This document shows, piece by piece, positions 18,356 to 27,228 of a stretch of 64,000 bases of DNA; the first letter of the stretch is position 1; the number at the start of each line of letters is the position of its first letter. The notes below the pieces were generated by a model. It ran no database searches. It saw only the letters and a program-made list of their open reading frames with translations, and was not told where the DNA came from. The stretch is from Maribacter algarum (ex Lu et al. 2025) (nom. illeg.) (GTDB lineage: Bacteria > Bacteroidota > Bacteroidia > Flavobacteriales > Flavobacteriaceae). Position numbers and translations under genes: made by a program. The DNA is taken from positions 186,001-250,000 of the forward strand of contig CANMAW010000001.1 of the NCBI GenBank assembly GCA_947495915.1. The letters are read 5' to 3'.

Positions 18356-20239
18356 TTATTTAAATTTCAGTTTAGGCATATATCCATCAGATTCGATGAT
18401 TTGATTAGCCCTTCCCTTGTAAATGTTCTTTTTAAATTCAATATTTCTTGATGTTTTTACTTTTATCGCTGGGTTTTTGGGGTACAACATGGGAAAGGTG
18501 CCCGAATTAGTAATCGTATTTCCTTCGAAAAGTAAGCCATCTGTATTGGCTATTTCCAAAACGAGGTTATCGAAGTGATTAAAGGTATTATCAATGATCG
18601 CTATATTCTTAAAAGCAATATTCTCGTTATCATCATCTGTAACAAATCGAATAACACCCCTATTAAAACCGCTATGCTGGCCATCTTGAAAAACGTTGTT
18701 TTTAATGAGCACATTAGCGGCATTACCTGCCTCAAACCAATGTCCGCTTTCTACGGGAATCAATATTGGCTCCATTTCTGTACTGAAGGTATTGTTTTGT
18801 ATTACTGTTTTCTTCGGATTGGAAATCAACAACCCTCGCGCACGATTGTTTCCTATATTACAGTTTTCAACCAGCAGTTCAGGATAGGCATCTAAATTTT
18901 CAATCAAATCACCGACCATGACTGTTGAAGGAAGCTTTTCATTAAGTTTTATAATCTGATATCTCCCGTTAATTTTTTGAATATTATTTACCGTCAATTT
19001 ATCATAGGGGAAAAAAGAATCACTTAATCTTAAGAATCCGAGGGTGTCATTTGAGCGTCCAATAGTAAATCCCTCTTGCTGCGAATGCCCCATTCGCACT
19101 CCAATGGTATACTCATCTTTTATGTCGACAATCTCTTGGTAAACACCGTGCAAATTTAAACCATCATCGAGCATGTTGTTTAAGGTGCAGTTTCTTAAGG
19201 TAACTTTTCCTCGGCATCCAATAAAATGGGTGGCATCAGCGGTTGTAGAGACCATTCGATCATTAGAAGCTGTTACATTAAAATTATCTAAAAGCACATC
19301 CGAAGAATTCTCCACTATTATTCCCATTCCTCCGGCATGATGTACATTGACGTTTTTTGCAATGAAGCCATTGGTATAGGTAATTCGAAATGAAGGAGCC
19401 ATTCGATTTAAACTTTGATGCCCTTTGCTGGTCAAAATCATTCCTACTGGTGGCATCATTTTTTTATGTCCATGAATTCTAACGACACCTGGTTCAATCT
19501 GCTCTGCCCATATTTTATTTTCAATACCCCAAGATTTATGCAGTTTTGAACGCGGATCAGTTTTATACTTATAATCAATTTGGTTAACATTATGTTGTAT
19601 TGCAGATTTGGTTACCGTTGTTAAATTAGTATAGGCCTCTGTATTAAACATAATCGCTTTACGCTCTGGGTCAAACAATATCGTTTGGCCCACCGTATGT
19701 TCATAATAAGGTTTGATAAAAATGAGCTGCCTATTTCTAATTTCATAGGGATATTCATCAGAAAATTTCCAATCAAAAGTTGCTTTTACCGAATCGTTAG
19801 CAACGATAACTCCCTCACTGTGAAAAGGCACTTGCCAATCAATAGTTACATTTGTAACGGTTATGTTTTCTGAATTTTCAATTAAAAAAGGAATCATTCG
19901 CCCATGAAAAATAAAAGTTGATCCTTGTCCGTCAATCGTTAGGTTTTTAAATTTCTGCAAAGGGAAAGCCGTATAAATAACCACATCATCATGATTAGAA
20001 ATATTACTATATATTTCATAGGCCTTATCAGGATAAAAGTGATAAGTACCTTGCTCAAATGAAATCTTTGAAATAGGGTTTTCAATCGCTGAAAGCACTT
20101 TTTCCAAAACTGCAGAAGAAGCATCATCAGAAATTTCAGAAGTAAAATGAATGTGCTTTTTAGAGTTTTCGTTTTGTGCTTTACCAAAAACCGATGCAAA
20201 CAAAAATATAGAAATTAGGAACTTTTTTAATCGTGGCAT
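18356..20239 (-). CDS. GH110-like parallel beta-helix glycosidase, copy 1
   Basis: A 627-residue secreted protein with a signal peptide (MPRLKKFLISIFLFASVFGK, cut near KAQ). The rest is a right-handed beta-helix with many N/D-rich turns (NITVTNVTIDW, NVLIKNNVF, NTITNSG). Segments TTADATHFIGCRGK and MLDDGLNLHGVY (D358/D359) match the region that holds the paired catalytic aspartates in GH110 alpha-1,3-galactosidases. These are inverting enzymes acting on terminal alpha-galactose, and one marine member is reported to act on carrageenan-derived disaccharides. A paralogue lies 7 bases upstream in the same operon; the two differ in the helix around the active site, so they may cut different linkages. 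Assignment to GH110 is from remembered motifs, not a search. Confidence 0.75.
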   Translation of the reverse strand: MPRLKKFLISIFLFASVFGKAQNENSKKHIHFTSEISDDASSAVLEKVLSAIENPISKISFEQGTYHFYPDKAYEIYSNISNHDDVVIYTAFPLQKFKNLTIDGQGSTFIFHGRMIPFLIENSENITVTNVTIDWQVPFHSEGVIVANDSVKATFDWKFSDEYPYEIRNRQLIFIKPYYEHTVGQTILFDPERKAIMFNTEAYTNLTTVTKSAIQHNVNQIDYKYKTDPRSKLHKSWGIENKIWAEQIEPGVVRIHGHKKMMPPVGMILTSKGHQSLNRMAPSFRITYTNGFIAKNVNVHHAGGMGIIVENSSDVLLDNFNVTASNDRMVSTTADATHFIGCRGKVTLRNCTLNNMLDDGLNLHGVYQEIVDIKDEYTIGVRMGHSQQEGFTIGRSNDTLGFLRLSDSFFPYDKLTVNNIQKINGRYQIIKLNEKLPSTVMVGDLIENLDAYPELLVENCNIGNNRARGLLISNPKKTVIQNNTFSTEMEPILIPVESGHWFEAGNAANVLIKNNVFQDGQHSGFNRGVIRFVTDDDNENIAFKNIAIIDNTFNHFDNLVLEIANTDGLLFEGNTITNSGTFPMLYPKNPAIKVKTSRNIEFKKNIYKGRANQIIESDGYMPKLKFK

Positions 20240-20246
20240 GCTCTGA

Positions 20247-22067
20247 TTACTTTTTAGTTAGTTTCTGAAACCCTTTATTTTTTTTCACCTTTAGCGTTGA
20301 GCGACTCACCTCATCTGCTTCTAAAGAAATCACAGGAACACCTTCATAGCTATTTTTCTCAATAAGCACATTTTTACTATTAATAAGTTCGAATTGTGGC
20401 CTATCAGGGTACAAAGCTTGGGCATCTGTGGTTCTTTTAATAGTATTGTTCCTAATAATAAGTCCGTTCACACGGTCAGCCCAAATAACGGCACTATCAA
20501 AGTTTTCAATGGTATTGTTTTCAAAAACAATATTACTGTCATATAAGATAGTATTATCAAAACTCTTAGCAAGCCGAGGTGTAACGGTCAGCACCGCATG
20601 CGGACTTCCACTATACGCACAGTATTTAAAATTATTATTTCGAATGGTTACATCCTTGACCGCCCCTGATTCATACCAAAAAAAAGTTTCTCCCCGTAAA
20701 AGGATGGATGACATCATCGATGAAAAATCATTGTTTTCAATAAGTATTTTTTCCGGAGTTTTAATAATCACATTTCGAGCTCGGTGATCTTTTATAATAC
20801 AACCACGCATCGTAAAAACGGGATTCCAGGTTTTATTTTCAACGATATCTCCAATTTTTAAATTCTTTGGAACAGGAGATTTAAAAGTCAATTCTGAATA
20901 CTTTTCATTGAGGTATTTTACATCTGTAACTTCATTAATTACTCCTCGTGTAGGGTCTGGATTTTGAATAAACCAAACAGCATCGCCAACATCAGCAAAT
21001 TTGAAACCAGTTTGCTCAAAATGTATAAGTCCTATTCGAACAGTGTATTCGTCAATAACTTCGTCTATTTCAACATAGGTTCCGTGTACGTTAGTACCAT
21101 CATCAAGCATGTGTTTGAACTCGCAATTTTCAATTAATATTTCTCCTTTGCAATTTGCAAAATGCGTGGCATCTGCAATTGTTGAGACCACTCTATTAGA
21201 ACTTTCACGAACAAAAACTCCGCAATTAGCAATTACAATATCTTCAGAACGTTCAAAAAGAAAGCCCATACCCAAAGCGTGGTGAATGGTTATTCCTTCA
21301 AAAAATATATTACTTGATTCTTTTATTTGAAATGCAGGAGCATAACGGTTTTGCGCTTTTTCACCTTTAGAATGTAATATACTTCCAACATTCGGATAAT
21401 GTTTCAAGGCTTCATGAAACCTCAAATTACCATTTGAAAGTTCTTCTACATATCGTGGATCACTGTTCATATCCCAAGCACCATGGGCTACTCGTTTGTA
21501 TGCCTTATCAAACGCTAGAGTACTTCCCATATAATCAAATGAAAAACCATTAATATTCGGAAAATACACACGCCCATTTCTTAATTCCCAAGAATATCCT
21601 TCAGTAAATGGCTTTATATCTCGCCAACCTTCTTTTTCGTTGATTGCTACTACCTCACCTTGAAACGAAAACGGAATATCCCAATCGATAGTTAAATCAG
21701 TAACTTTTATGGCTCCGCAATTCTCGAATTGAAAAGGAGCAACTTGCCCATGCATTTTGAATTCTGAACCGTTACCATTGATTTCAATCGAATCAAAATC
21801 AGTTAGTCGAAAAATTACTTTCTTAAGTCCATTTCCATGATTGGTTACTGTGCTGTAATGTTCTAATGCGTAATCAGGTAAAAAGGTATAAGTGCCCTTT
21901 TCAAAACTAATTTTAACCTGTTTATCTGATATATTTTCAATGGCCTTTCGAACTATTGGGGTCATATCACCTTGTTGGTGCTTTATTTTTATAACTTCTT
22001 GCCCTTGAGCAGAAACATAAAAGAATATGAGGGCGAATAAAGCCAATGATTGTTTAATAAATTTCAT
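20247..22067 (-). CDS. GH110-like parallel beta-helix glycosidase, copy 2
   Basis: A 606-residue secreted beta-helix protein with an N-terminal signal (MKFIKQSLALFALIFFYVSA). It shares with its downstream neighbour the opening KISFEKGTYTFLPDYA, the TIDWDIPF motif, ADATHFANCKGE (about 298-309) and MLDDGTNVHGTY with D322/D323, the presumed catalytic aspartate pair of GH110. The overall length matches GH110 alpha-1,3-galactosidases (about 600 residues). It is encoded 9 bases from the upstream sulfatase and 7 bases from copy 1, so it lies mid-operon. It would act on a non-reducing alpha-galactosyl or related residue, likely after desulfation. A polysaccharide lyase of beta-helix type is the main alternative. 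Confidence 0.77.
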   Translation of the reverse strand: MKFIKQSLALFALIFFYVSAQGQEVIKIKHQQGDMTPIVRKAIENISDKQVKISFEKGTYTFLPDYALEHYSTVTNHGNGLKKVIFRLTDFDSIEINGNGSEFKMHGQVAPFQFENCGAIKVTDLTIDWDIPFSFQGEVVAINEKEGWRDIKPFTEGYSWELRNGRVYFPNINGFSFDYMGSTLAFDKAYKRVAHGAWDMNSDPRYVEELSNGNLRFHEALKHYPNVGSILHSKGEKAQNRYAPAFQIKESSNIFFEGITIHHALGMGFLFERSEDIVIANCGVFVRESSNRVVSTIADATHFANCKGEILIENCEFKHMLDDGTNVHGTYVEIDEVIDEYTVRIGLIHFEQTGFKFADVGDAVWFIQNPDPTRGVINEVTDVKYLNEKYSELTFKSPVPKNLKIGDIVENKTWNPVFTMRGCIIKDHRARNVIIKTPEKILIENNDFSSMMSSILLRGETFFWYESGAVKDVTIRNNNFKYCAYSGSPHAVLTVTPRLAKSFDNTILYDSNIVFENNTIENFDSAVIWADRVNGLIIRNNTIKRTTDAQALYPDRPQFELINSKNVLIEKNSYEGVPVISLEADEVSRSTLKVKKNKGFQKLTKK

Positions 22068-22076
22068 ATATATGTT

Positions 22077-23570
22077 TTATAAGTTTAACCCTGTACCTTG
22101 CATAACAGGGTCATAATCCCATGAGTTGTACCATGGGTCTTTGGTTTTTAGTTGAAAGGCTTTCATTTTATCAATGAGCCGGTTTAGTACTTCTTTGTAC
22201 TGCTTATTACCAGCCAAATTGTGCAGTTCATTTGGGTCTTGACTTAAGTCAAATAATTCAAATTCAGGGCGATGAAGATAGTCTTCGGTCTTTTTGTTAC
22301 CGAAAAGTTCTTTATCATTTCTATAGACCTCTTGCCAGGTTGAAGATGCCCATAAGTCTGAAGCAAATGGATATTCTAGTCCCCAAGCAATATTGCGAAT
22401 CAATTTGAAATTGCCCTCTCGAACTACACGCATTGGATAATACATCGTAATTTCATGAAAAGTATGCGACGCATATACTTCATTCCATTTTTTACGCTCT
22501 GATTTTGCCGTATTTAAAAGAGGTCTGAAAGATTTGCCATGTGTTTTTAGAGCATTCAAGTCTACTTTTGCCATATCTAGAATGGTTGGGGTTAAGTCAG
22601 CCCAAGTTATCATGCCATCGATGGTATTCCCTTTTGCTTCTACCGAAGGATCTTTTACTATACACGGTAACTTCATACCCGGTTCATACAACGTTGTTTT
22701 AGCTCCTGGGAAGGCCATACCATTGTCAGAAATATAAATTACGACAGTATTATTGGCCTTTCCAGATTCATGAAGTATCTGCATCAGCTTCCCAAAACCT
22801 TGATCGATTCGTGAAATACTCTGATAGTATTGGGCGATTTCTTCTCGAGTTTCTTTTGTATCTGGAAGGAATTCAGGTACCAGTACATCCTTGGGGTCAT
22901 AGGTTACCTTTTTGATACCAGGGTAGCCCTCTGGTCGGTTTCCGAAACTGTTTGGGGCGCGCCAATTTTCGGGGTCAGTTGATTGTGCTCGGTGTGGGTC
23001 ATCTGTACAGAAATATAAAAAGAAAGGCTTGTCATCTTTAATTACAGTTTCGCAAGCTTCTGCCATTTCAAATGTACTTCTAGCGTTAGCTTCAAGCACT
23101 TCGGTAAACTTATAAACATCTTCGGGTGCTAAATGATACTTTCCTATTCTAGCTGTCAAATACCCCTCTTGTTCTAATTTAACGGGTAATGAGGTTATGG
23201 TATCATAGGTGCTAAAATGATGGTAGTCATGCACGTGCCCATATGAACCTGTTGCATGACCATATTTTCCTGTTAGTATTACGGAACGACTTGCTGCACA
23301 ACTAGCACTAGTGCAATAAGCATTAGTAAACTTTGCACCTTCCGCAGCTAATTTGTCCAAATTTGGAGTTTTAATGATAGGATTTCCATAGGCCCCAATT
23401 GCATCGAGACCATGATCGTCTGCCACGAAAAGAATAATATTGGGACGTTTTTCTAGTTCTTCGATAACTTCAGCGGTTTCATCCATCTTAATTTCACCAC
23501 AAGCAGTAGCTAAGGCTAAAATCGTTATGATTAGGAATTGTACATGATATTTTTTCAAAGAGTTTTTCAT
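22077..23570 (-). CDS. Formylglycine-dependent sulfatase resembling heparan N-sulfatase-type enzymes
   Basis: A 497-residue sulfatase with a lipoprotein signal (LALATACGE, C24). The active-site signature is CAASRSVILTG (C91), the less common CxAxR variant. Other sulfatase blocks are NIILFVADDHGLDAIGAYGN, IGKYHLAPE and VVIYISDNG. The NAYCTSASCAASRS context and the FFLYFCTDDPHR block recall the group that contains N-sulfoglucosamine sulfohydrolases, so N-sulfate or a related sulfate is possible; this is an impression from motifs only. It lies 29 bases from the upstream sulfatase gene and 9 bases from the GH110-like copy 2. Confidence 0.92.
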   Translation of the reverse strand: MKNSLKKYHVQFLIITILALATACGEIKMDETAEVIEELEKRPNIILFVADDHGLDAIGAYGNPIIKTPNLDKLAAEGAKFTNAYCTSASCAASRSVILTGKYGHATGSYGHVHDYHHFSTYDTITSLPVKLEQEGYLTARIGKYHLAPEDVYKFTEVLEANARSTFEMAEACETVIKDDKPFFLYFCTDDPHRAQSTDPENWRAPNSFGNRPEGYPGIKKVTYDPKDVLVPEFLPDTKETREEIAQYYQSISRIDQGFGKLMQILHESGKANNTVVIYISDNGMAFPGAKTTLYEPGMKLPCIVKDPSVEAKGNTIDGMITWADLTPTILDMAKVDLNALKTHGKSFRPLLNTAKSERKKWNEVYASHTFHEITMYYPMRVVREGNFKLIRNIAWGLEYPFASDLWASSTWQEVYRNDKELFGNKKTEDYLHRPEFELFDLSQDPNELHNLAGNKQYKEVLNRLIDKMKAFQLKTKDPWYNSWDYDPVMQGTGLNL

Positions 23571-23599
23571 ATAATCTATAATTCGGTATTAACTAATAT

Positions 23600-25339
23600 T
23601 TAATCTTTAAAAATGCTATTGTTTATATCAGGAAAAGGTTTTTGAAGTTCTTTCCATTTCTTTTTATTCCAAATTGTCGGCGGCTTAAAATCTTGAGACT
23701 TTTTAAAATAAATTTCTTGCAGCTCATATACTTTTTCTGGCATTAAGGCTGCCAGATTATTTTGCTCAGTTGGGTCTAGGCCTAAATCGAATAGTTCAAC
23801 GACTGGCTCTCTACCTTCCATAAAATCTTTATAAATTCCTTGATCTAAAGTTCCTGTAAATCGCAATAAATAATTGTCTTTTACAATTGCCCAAGCCGGC
23901 GGAGCAAATTGTGCTTCATTACTATGGTTCTTTGTAGTTTTAGTAATTGTAAAACCCCACCTATTAGAATGTATGCCTGCCCAATATAGTTCGTCTCGAA
24001 TTTCTGGAGAATTTTGGTCATTCAATAACGGAAGTAAGCTTTTACCATCTATTGAGTACGGCACATCGCCACCGGAAGCATCAATAGCCGTTGGTAAAAT
24101 ATCCATAGCCGATACTAGGTGTTTTGAGTGATAAGGGTTCTTAATTCCATTTGGCCAATGCACAAAAAGTGGTACGCGAATACCCCCTTGATAATAATTG
24201 CCTTTGTGCCCTGAATAGGGTGCATTTCCCGGGAGCGGTGAACCCGTTTTATGACCATCGTAAGAACCTCCGGCCATGGCTCCATTATCTGAACTGAAAA
24301 TAATCATGGTATTCTCATAAATTCCTTTTGATTTAAGGGAATCCACAATGCGCTTTATATTCTGGTCAACACCATAAAGATGTGCGTAGAAATTATTTAG
24401 GTCATAAGAATCAGATGTAAATCGGTCAAAATACTTTGAGGGAGCTTTGGGCTCTAGTGAATCATGTACTGCATGATAATGAAGCTGCACATAAAACGAT
24501 TCGTCTTTATCGACTTGCTTTTCTATAAAATCTAACGCTTTTGCCGTAAAGGTATCGGTGTTGTAATCTTTTTGCAGGCCAGCATACTCTTTGTTTTCCC
24601 AAACATTGGTAGCATTGTAAAACTGACTGGCCCAATAATTATAGCCATAGAAATAATCGAACCCATGATTTAACGGGTGGTGTTCTTCCGTTGTGGAGCC
24701 CATATAACCACTCTCTATCAATTCAGTATAGATCTCAGGATGCGATTTTCGTAAGCTAGGAAAAGTCAAGGTTTCACTCAAGCCATTCTCTTCTAAAGCT
24801 CTCTTGACCATGTTATTATCAAATTTACCGATATGCCATTTTCCAATGTGAGCGGTTTTATACCCCAAATCTTGCATTTTTTGCGCAAGGTGATTACCTC
24901 GGTCGATTCCGCGTTCTTCTGCATCGGTATTTAGATATACGCCAAAACGGTTTTGTAATATTCCAGTAGCAATACCCATTCTAGAAGGAGCACACAAGCT
25001 GCTCGATGCAAAAGCATTCGTAAAGTATACTCCCCCTTTGGCCAATTTGCTCACCGTTGGCATGGCGGTTTTCGAAAATTCCAAAGATTCTTCCAAAGAA
25101 TAGTGTTGTAGGCTATCTACTAAATGAACAAAATAGGGGTCGAAATCGGAAGTTTTTAAGGTGTCATTATGAATTGCGAATTGGCCGTACCCCAAGTCGT
25201 CCATCAAAACGAAAATAACATTTGGTTTTTTTGCTATATCTTTTTCTTTAATAGGGTGGCACCCCATGAAACATAGTAAGAACAGCACGAGTACCGCTAC
25301 TTTATAATACAATGCTGTTTTATGTTGTAAGGATTTCAA
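23600..25339 (-). CDS. Formylglycine-dependent sulfatase, lipoprotein
   Basis: A 579-residue sulfatase, longer than its neighbours because of an insertion between the first metal-binding block (VIFVLMDDLGYGQ, about 42-54) and the signature CAPSRMGIATG (C116). The lipoprotein signal ends at C27 (LLCFMGCHP). Further blocks are HIGKWHIGKF, MIIFSSDNGAM, SAMDILPTAIDASG and DGKSLLPLL. Substrate class cannot be deduced. It starts 20 bases after the stop of the sulfatase encoded upstream, in the six-gene leftward operon. Confidence 0.94.
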   Translation of the reverse strand: MKSLQHKTALYYKVAVLVLFLLCFMGCHPIKEKDIAKKPNVIFVLMDDLGYGQFAIHNDTLKTSDFDPYFVHLVDSLQHYSLEESLEFSKTAMPTVSKLAKGGVYFTNAFASSSLCAPSRMGIATGILQNRFGVYLNTDAEERGIDRGNHLAQKMQDLGYKTAHIGKWHIGKFDNNMVKRALEENGLSETLTFPSLRKSHPEIYTELIESGYMGSTTEEHHPLNHGFDYFYGYNYWASQFYNATNVWENKEYAGLQKDYNTDTFTAKALDFIEKQVDKDESFYVQLHYHAVHDSLEPKAPSKYFDRFTSDSYDLNNFYAHLYGVDQNIKRIVDSLKSKGIYENTMIIFSSDNGAMAGGSYDGHKTGSPLPGNAPYSGHKGNYYQGGIRVPLFVHWPNGIKNPYHSKHLVSAMDILPTAIDASGGDVPYSIDGKSLLPLLNDQNSPEIRDELYWAGIHSNRWGFTITKTTKNHSNEAQFAPPAWAIVKDNYLLRFTGTLDQGIYKDFMEGREPVVELFDLGLDPTEQNNLAALMPEKVYELQEIYFKKSQDFKPPTIWNKKKWKELQKPFPDINNSIFKD

Positions 25340-25359
25340 ACGAATGTCTATTGGATAAA

Positions 25360-26895
25360 TTAATTTCGTATTTGGTTCTTGAATTGGTCATACTCAGGAT
25401 TAACTTTTGCATCTCTAAACCTAGGTCTATCTTTCCAAAGATTGTAGGTTGCCTCAAGCTGTATCGATGATTCAGGATGTTGCCCTTTATCATTGGTTTC
25501 AATAATCCAATTTTTCAATATGTTTCGGTGTTGCTCAAGAATGGTATTATATTCAGAATTTTCGGCCAAGTTGTTCATTTGATGGGGATCGGCGCTTAAA
25601 TCATACAGCTCTTCTTTGGGTCTTTTGCCAAACCAATGTTCAGCCTGATATGGTGTAAGTTTTCCTTCTTGAAACAGCCGTTTCATATCTTTTACAATGG
25701 GTTTATTATCACGATAACCGGGCTGAAGCATCGGTCTATCAGGAAAATAATTAAAAATATACCGAAAGGTATCGGTACGTACCGTACGAATTCTATCAAT
25801 CGTATAATCGCAGCGGTCTCTTGCGCCTACAACATATTCTGAAGCTTTAAATTTAGTATCAAAAAGACTTTTTCCATCCAAGTATTTAGGTAATACTACC
25901 CCGCCCAAAGCCAATGTGGTTGCAGACACATCTAATAAAGAAACCAGCTCAGAACGAACGGTACCAGGTTTCAATTTTAAATCCTTCCCTTTAATAATCA
26001 ATGGCACATGCATGCCGCCTTCATAACAAAACTGCTTATGTCGCAACGAGGAATTACTTCCGTGGTCAGAAAAGAAAAAAATGATGGTGTTTTCAAGTTC
26101 TCCATCTACTTCCAACTGTTTCAAGATACTTTCTACTTTCGCATCGGCGCCTCTATTTGCATTGTAATGCTCCGTCCATGCTTTTTGCTGAGAAGTCACC
26201 TTTGGAAAATAGGGTGGTAAGGCCACTGCTGCATCATCTAATTTATGCCCCTCACGTACATGTTTCGATCCCGCTTTACCTCCCATTATCTGTACCTGCC
26301 CGAACCAAGGTTGGTTTTTATCTTCCCTAGCATTCCAGACATTTTTGGTAAGCGACATGAAATAATCTGCTCGATTGCCTTGCCAACCGTTCATACCTGG
26401 GGTGTAGTCAATTGCATTACCAACACTATATAAAGCTTCTCGATTATAATGAAAGTTATAGTCGTCTTTACCATTGTTAAAAGTAAAGTAGCCCGCATCT
26501 CTCATCAATTCTGGAATGGTTTTGATACCTTCCGAAAGATTAATCCGTAATTCTTCCGGTACTACCTCTCCATCCGTGGTTCTACTAGAGCGATGGTGAT
26601 GCGTTCCGGTGGAGGTCTGCATAACACCGGTTATCAAAGCGGAACGGCTGGCAGAACATACCGGTGCAGTCGCATAAGCCCTTTTGAACATTACGCCTTC
26701 AGCGGCTAATTTATCGATAACAGGGGTGTACCCTTTGTTTATTTCATCTCCATAACAACCCATAAAAGGGGATAGGTCTTCCGCGATAATCCAAAGAATA
26801 TTGGGCTTTTCGCTCTGCGCTATAACCTTTTGCCCACATATAATGGTTATAAGTACAAACCCTAATAAGAGTTGGTCTAATTTTGAGTTTATCAT
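25360..26895 (-). CDS. Formylglycine-dependent sulfatase, secreted
   Basis: A 511-residue sulfatase with a signal peptide (LLLGFVLITIICGQKVIAQ). It has NILWIIAEDLSPFMGCYGD, where the usual second aspartate of the DD pair is replaced (AED), and the signature CSASRSALITG (C80). Also present are FFFSDHGSNS, GGMHVPLIIKG and LLDVSATTLALGG. The AED/LSPFMGCYGD form and the repeated YNFHYNRE-type region suggest a subfamily distinct from the other five. It is the first gene of the operon. Upstream DNA contains a 12-base direct repeat (27110 and 27160) that may bind the nearby hybrid regulator. Confidence 0.94.
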   Translation of the reverse strand: MINSKLDQLLLGFVLITIICGQKVIAQSEKPNILWIIAEDLSPFMGCYGDEINKGYTPVIDKLAAEGVMFKRAYATAPVCSASRSALITGVMQTSTGTHHHRSSRTTDGEVVPEELRINLSEGIKTIPELMRDAGYFTFNNGKDDYNFHYNREALYSVGNAIDYTPGMNGWQGNRADYFMSLTKNVWNAREDKNQPWFGQVQIMGGKAGSKHVREGHKLDDAAVALPPYFPKVTSQQKAWTEHYNANRGADAKVESILKQLEVDGELENTIIFFFSDHGSNSSLRHKQFCYEGGMHVPLIIKGKDLKLKPGTVRSELVSLLDVSATTLALGGVVLPKYLDGKSLFDTKFKASEYVVGARDRCDYTIDRIRTVRTDTFRYIFNYFPDRPMLQPGYRDNKPIVKDMKRLFQEGKLTPYQAEHWFGKRPKEELYDLSADPHQMNNLAENSEYNTILEQHRNILKNWIIETNDKGQHPESSIQLEATYNLWKDRPRFRDAKVNPEYDQFKNQIRN

Positions 26896-27228
26896 TAAAT
26901 TCTAACTTAAAATAGATGTAACTCAAAATTAATCGATTGGCGGGCTTTTATGTATTTCTAAGTACATAGGGTGTGCTTATGAATAAGCAATTTCATATAA
27001 GGCATTAATTACGGCCACTTTTTCAACCTTCCCTACGCCAATAAATAAAGTGAATTTTATTTTTGATTCTATCAGATTATGAATCTTCGCCCCATTATAA
27101 CCATACCTTAAAAAACGATTGATTTTGTTTAAATAGAGTCAGGGGTACAAACATATTGGAAAAAACGATTGCACTAAATGGTTTATAGAAGCTTTCTCAT
27201 TCTTAATTATTGTTTATTTGTGCTTATA
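26896..27228. other. 333-bp promoter region of the sulfatase/GH110 operon
   Basis: No gene is seen. The complement of 26924-26931 reads TAATTTTG (-7-like), 29 bases before the sulfatase start; beside it AATCGATT (26931-26938) is a small palindrome also seen upstream of the hybrid regulator and inside the LacI operator. The complement of 27148-27155 (TATGTTTG) is a second -7-like box. The 12-mer AAAAAACGATTG occurs twice, 50 bases apart. Confidence 0.4.
27110..27171. repeat. Direct repeat AAAAAACGATTG, two copies 50 bp apart
   Basis: Exact 12-base copies at 27110-27121 and 27160-27171 lie between the hybrid two-component gene and the operon it probably controls. Spacing is close to five helical turns, so both copies face nearly the same side of the DNA. 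A candidate regulator-binding site. Confidence 0.5.

Noticed and set aside
20428-20787. A 119-codon rightward frame opposite the second GH110-like gene
   Set aside because: Fully antisense to a supported gene, hydrophobic low-complexity translation, no family resemblance.
25360-26895. The AED variant of the first metal block as evidence of an inactive sulfatase
   Set aside because: The CSASR signature and later metal and phosphate-site blocks are intact, and some sulfatase subfamilies carry variants in the first block; inactivity cannot be claimed.
26931-26938. AATCGATT as a further LacI operator
   Set aside because: An 8-base palindrome is expected two or three times by chance in 64 kb of AT-rich DNA, and the flanks do not match the 20-base operator.
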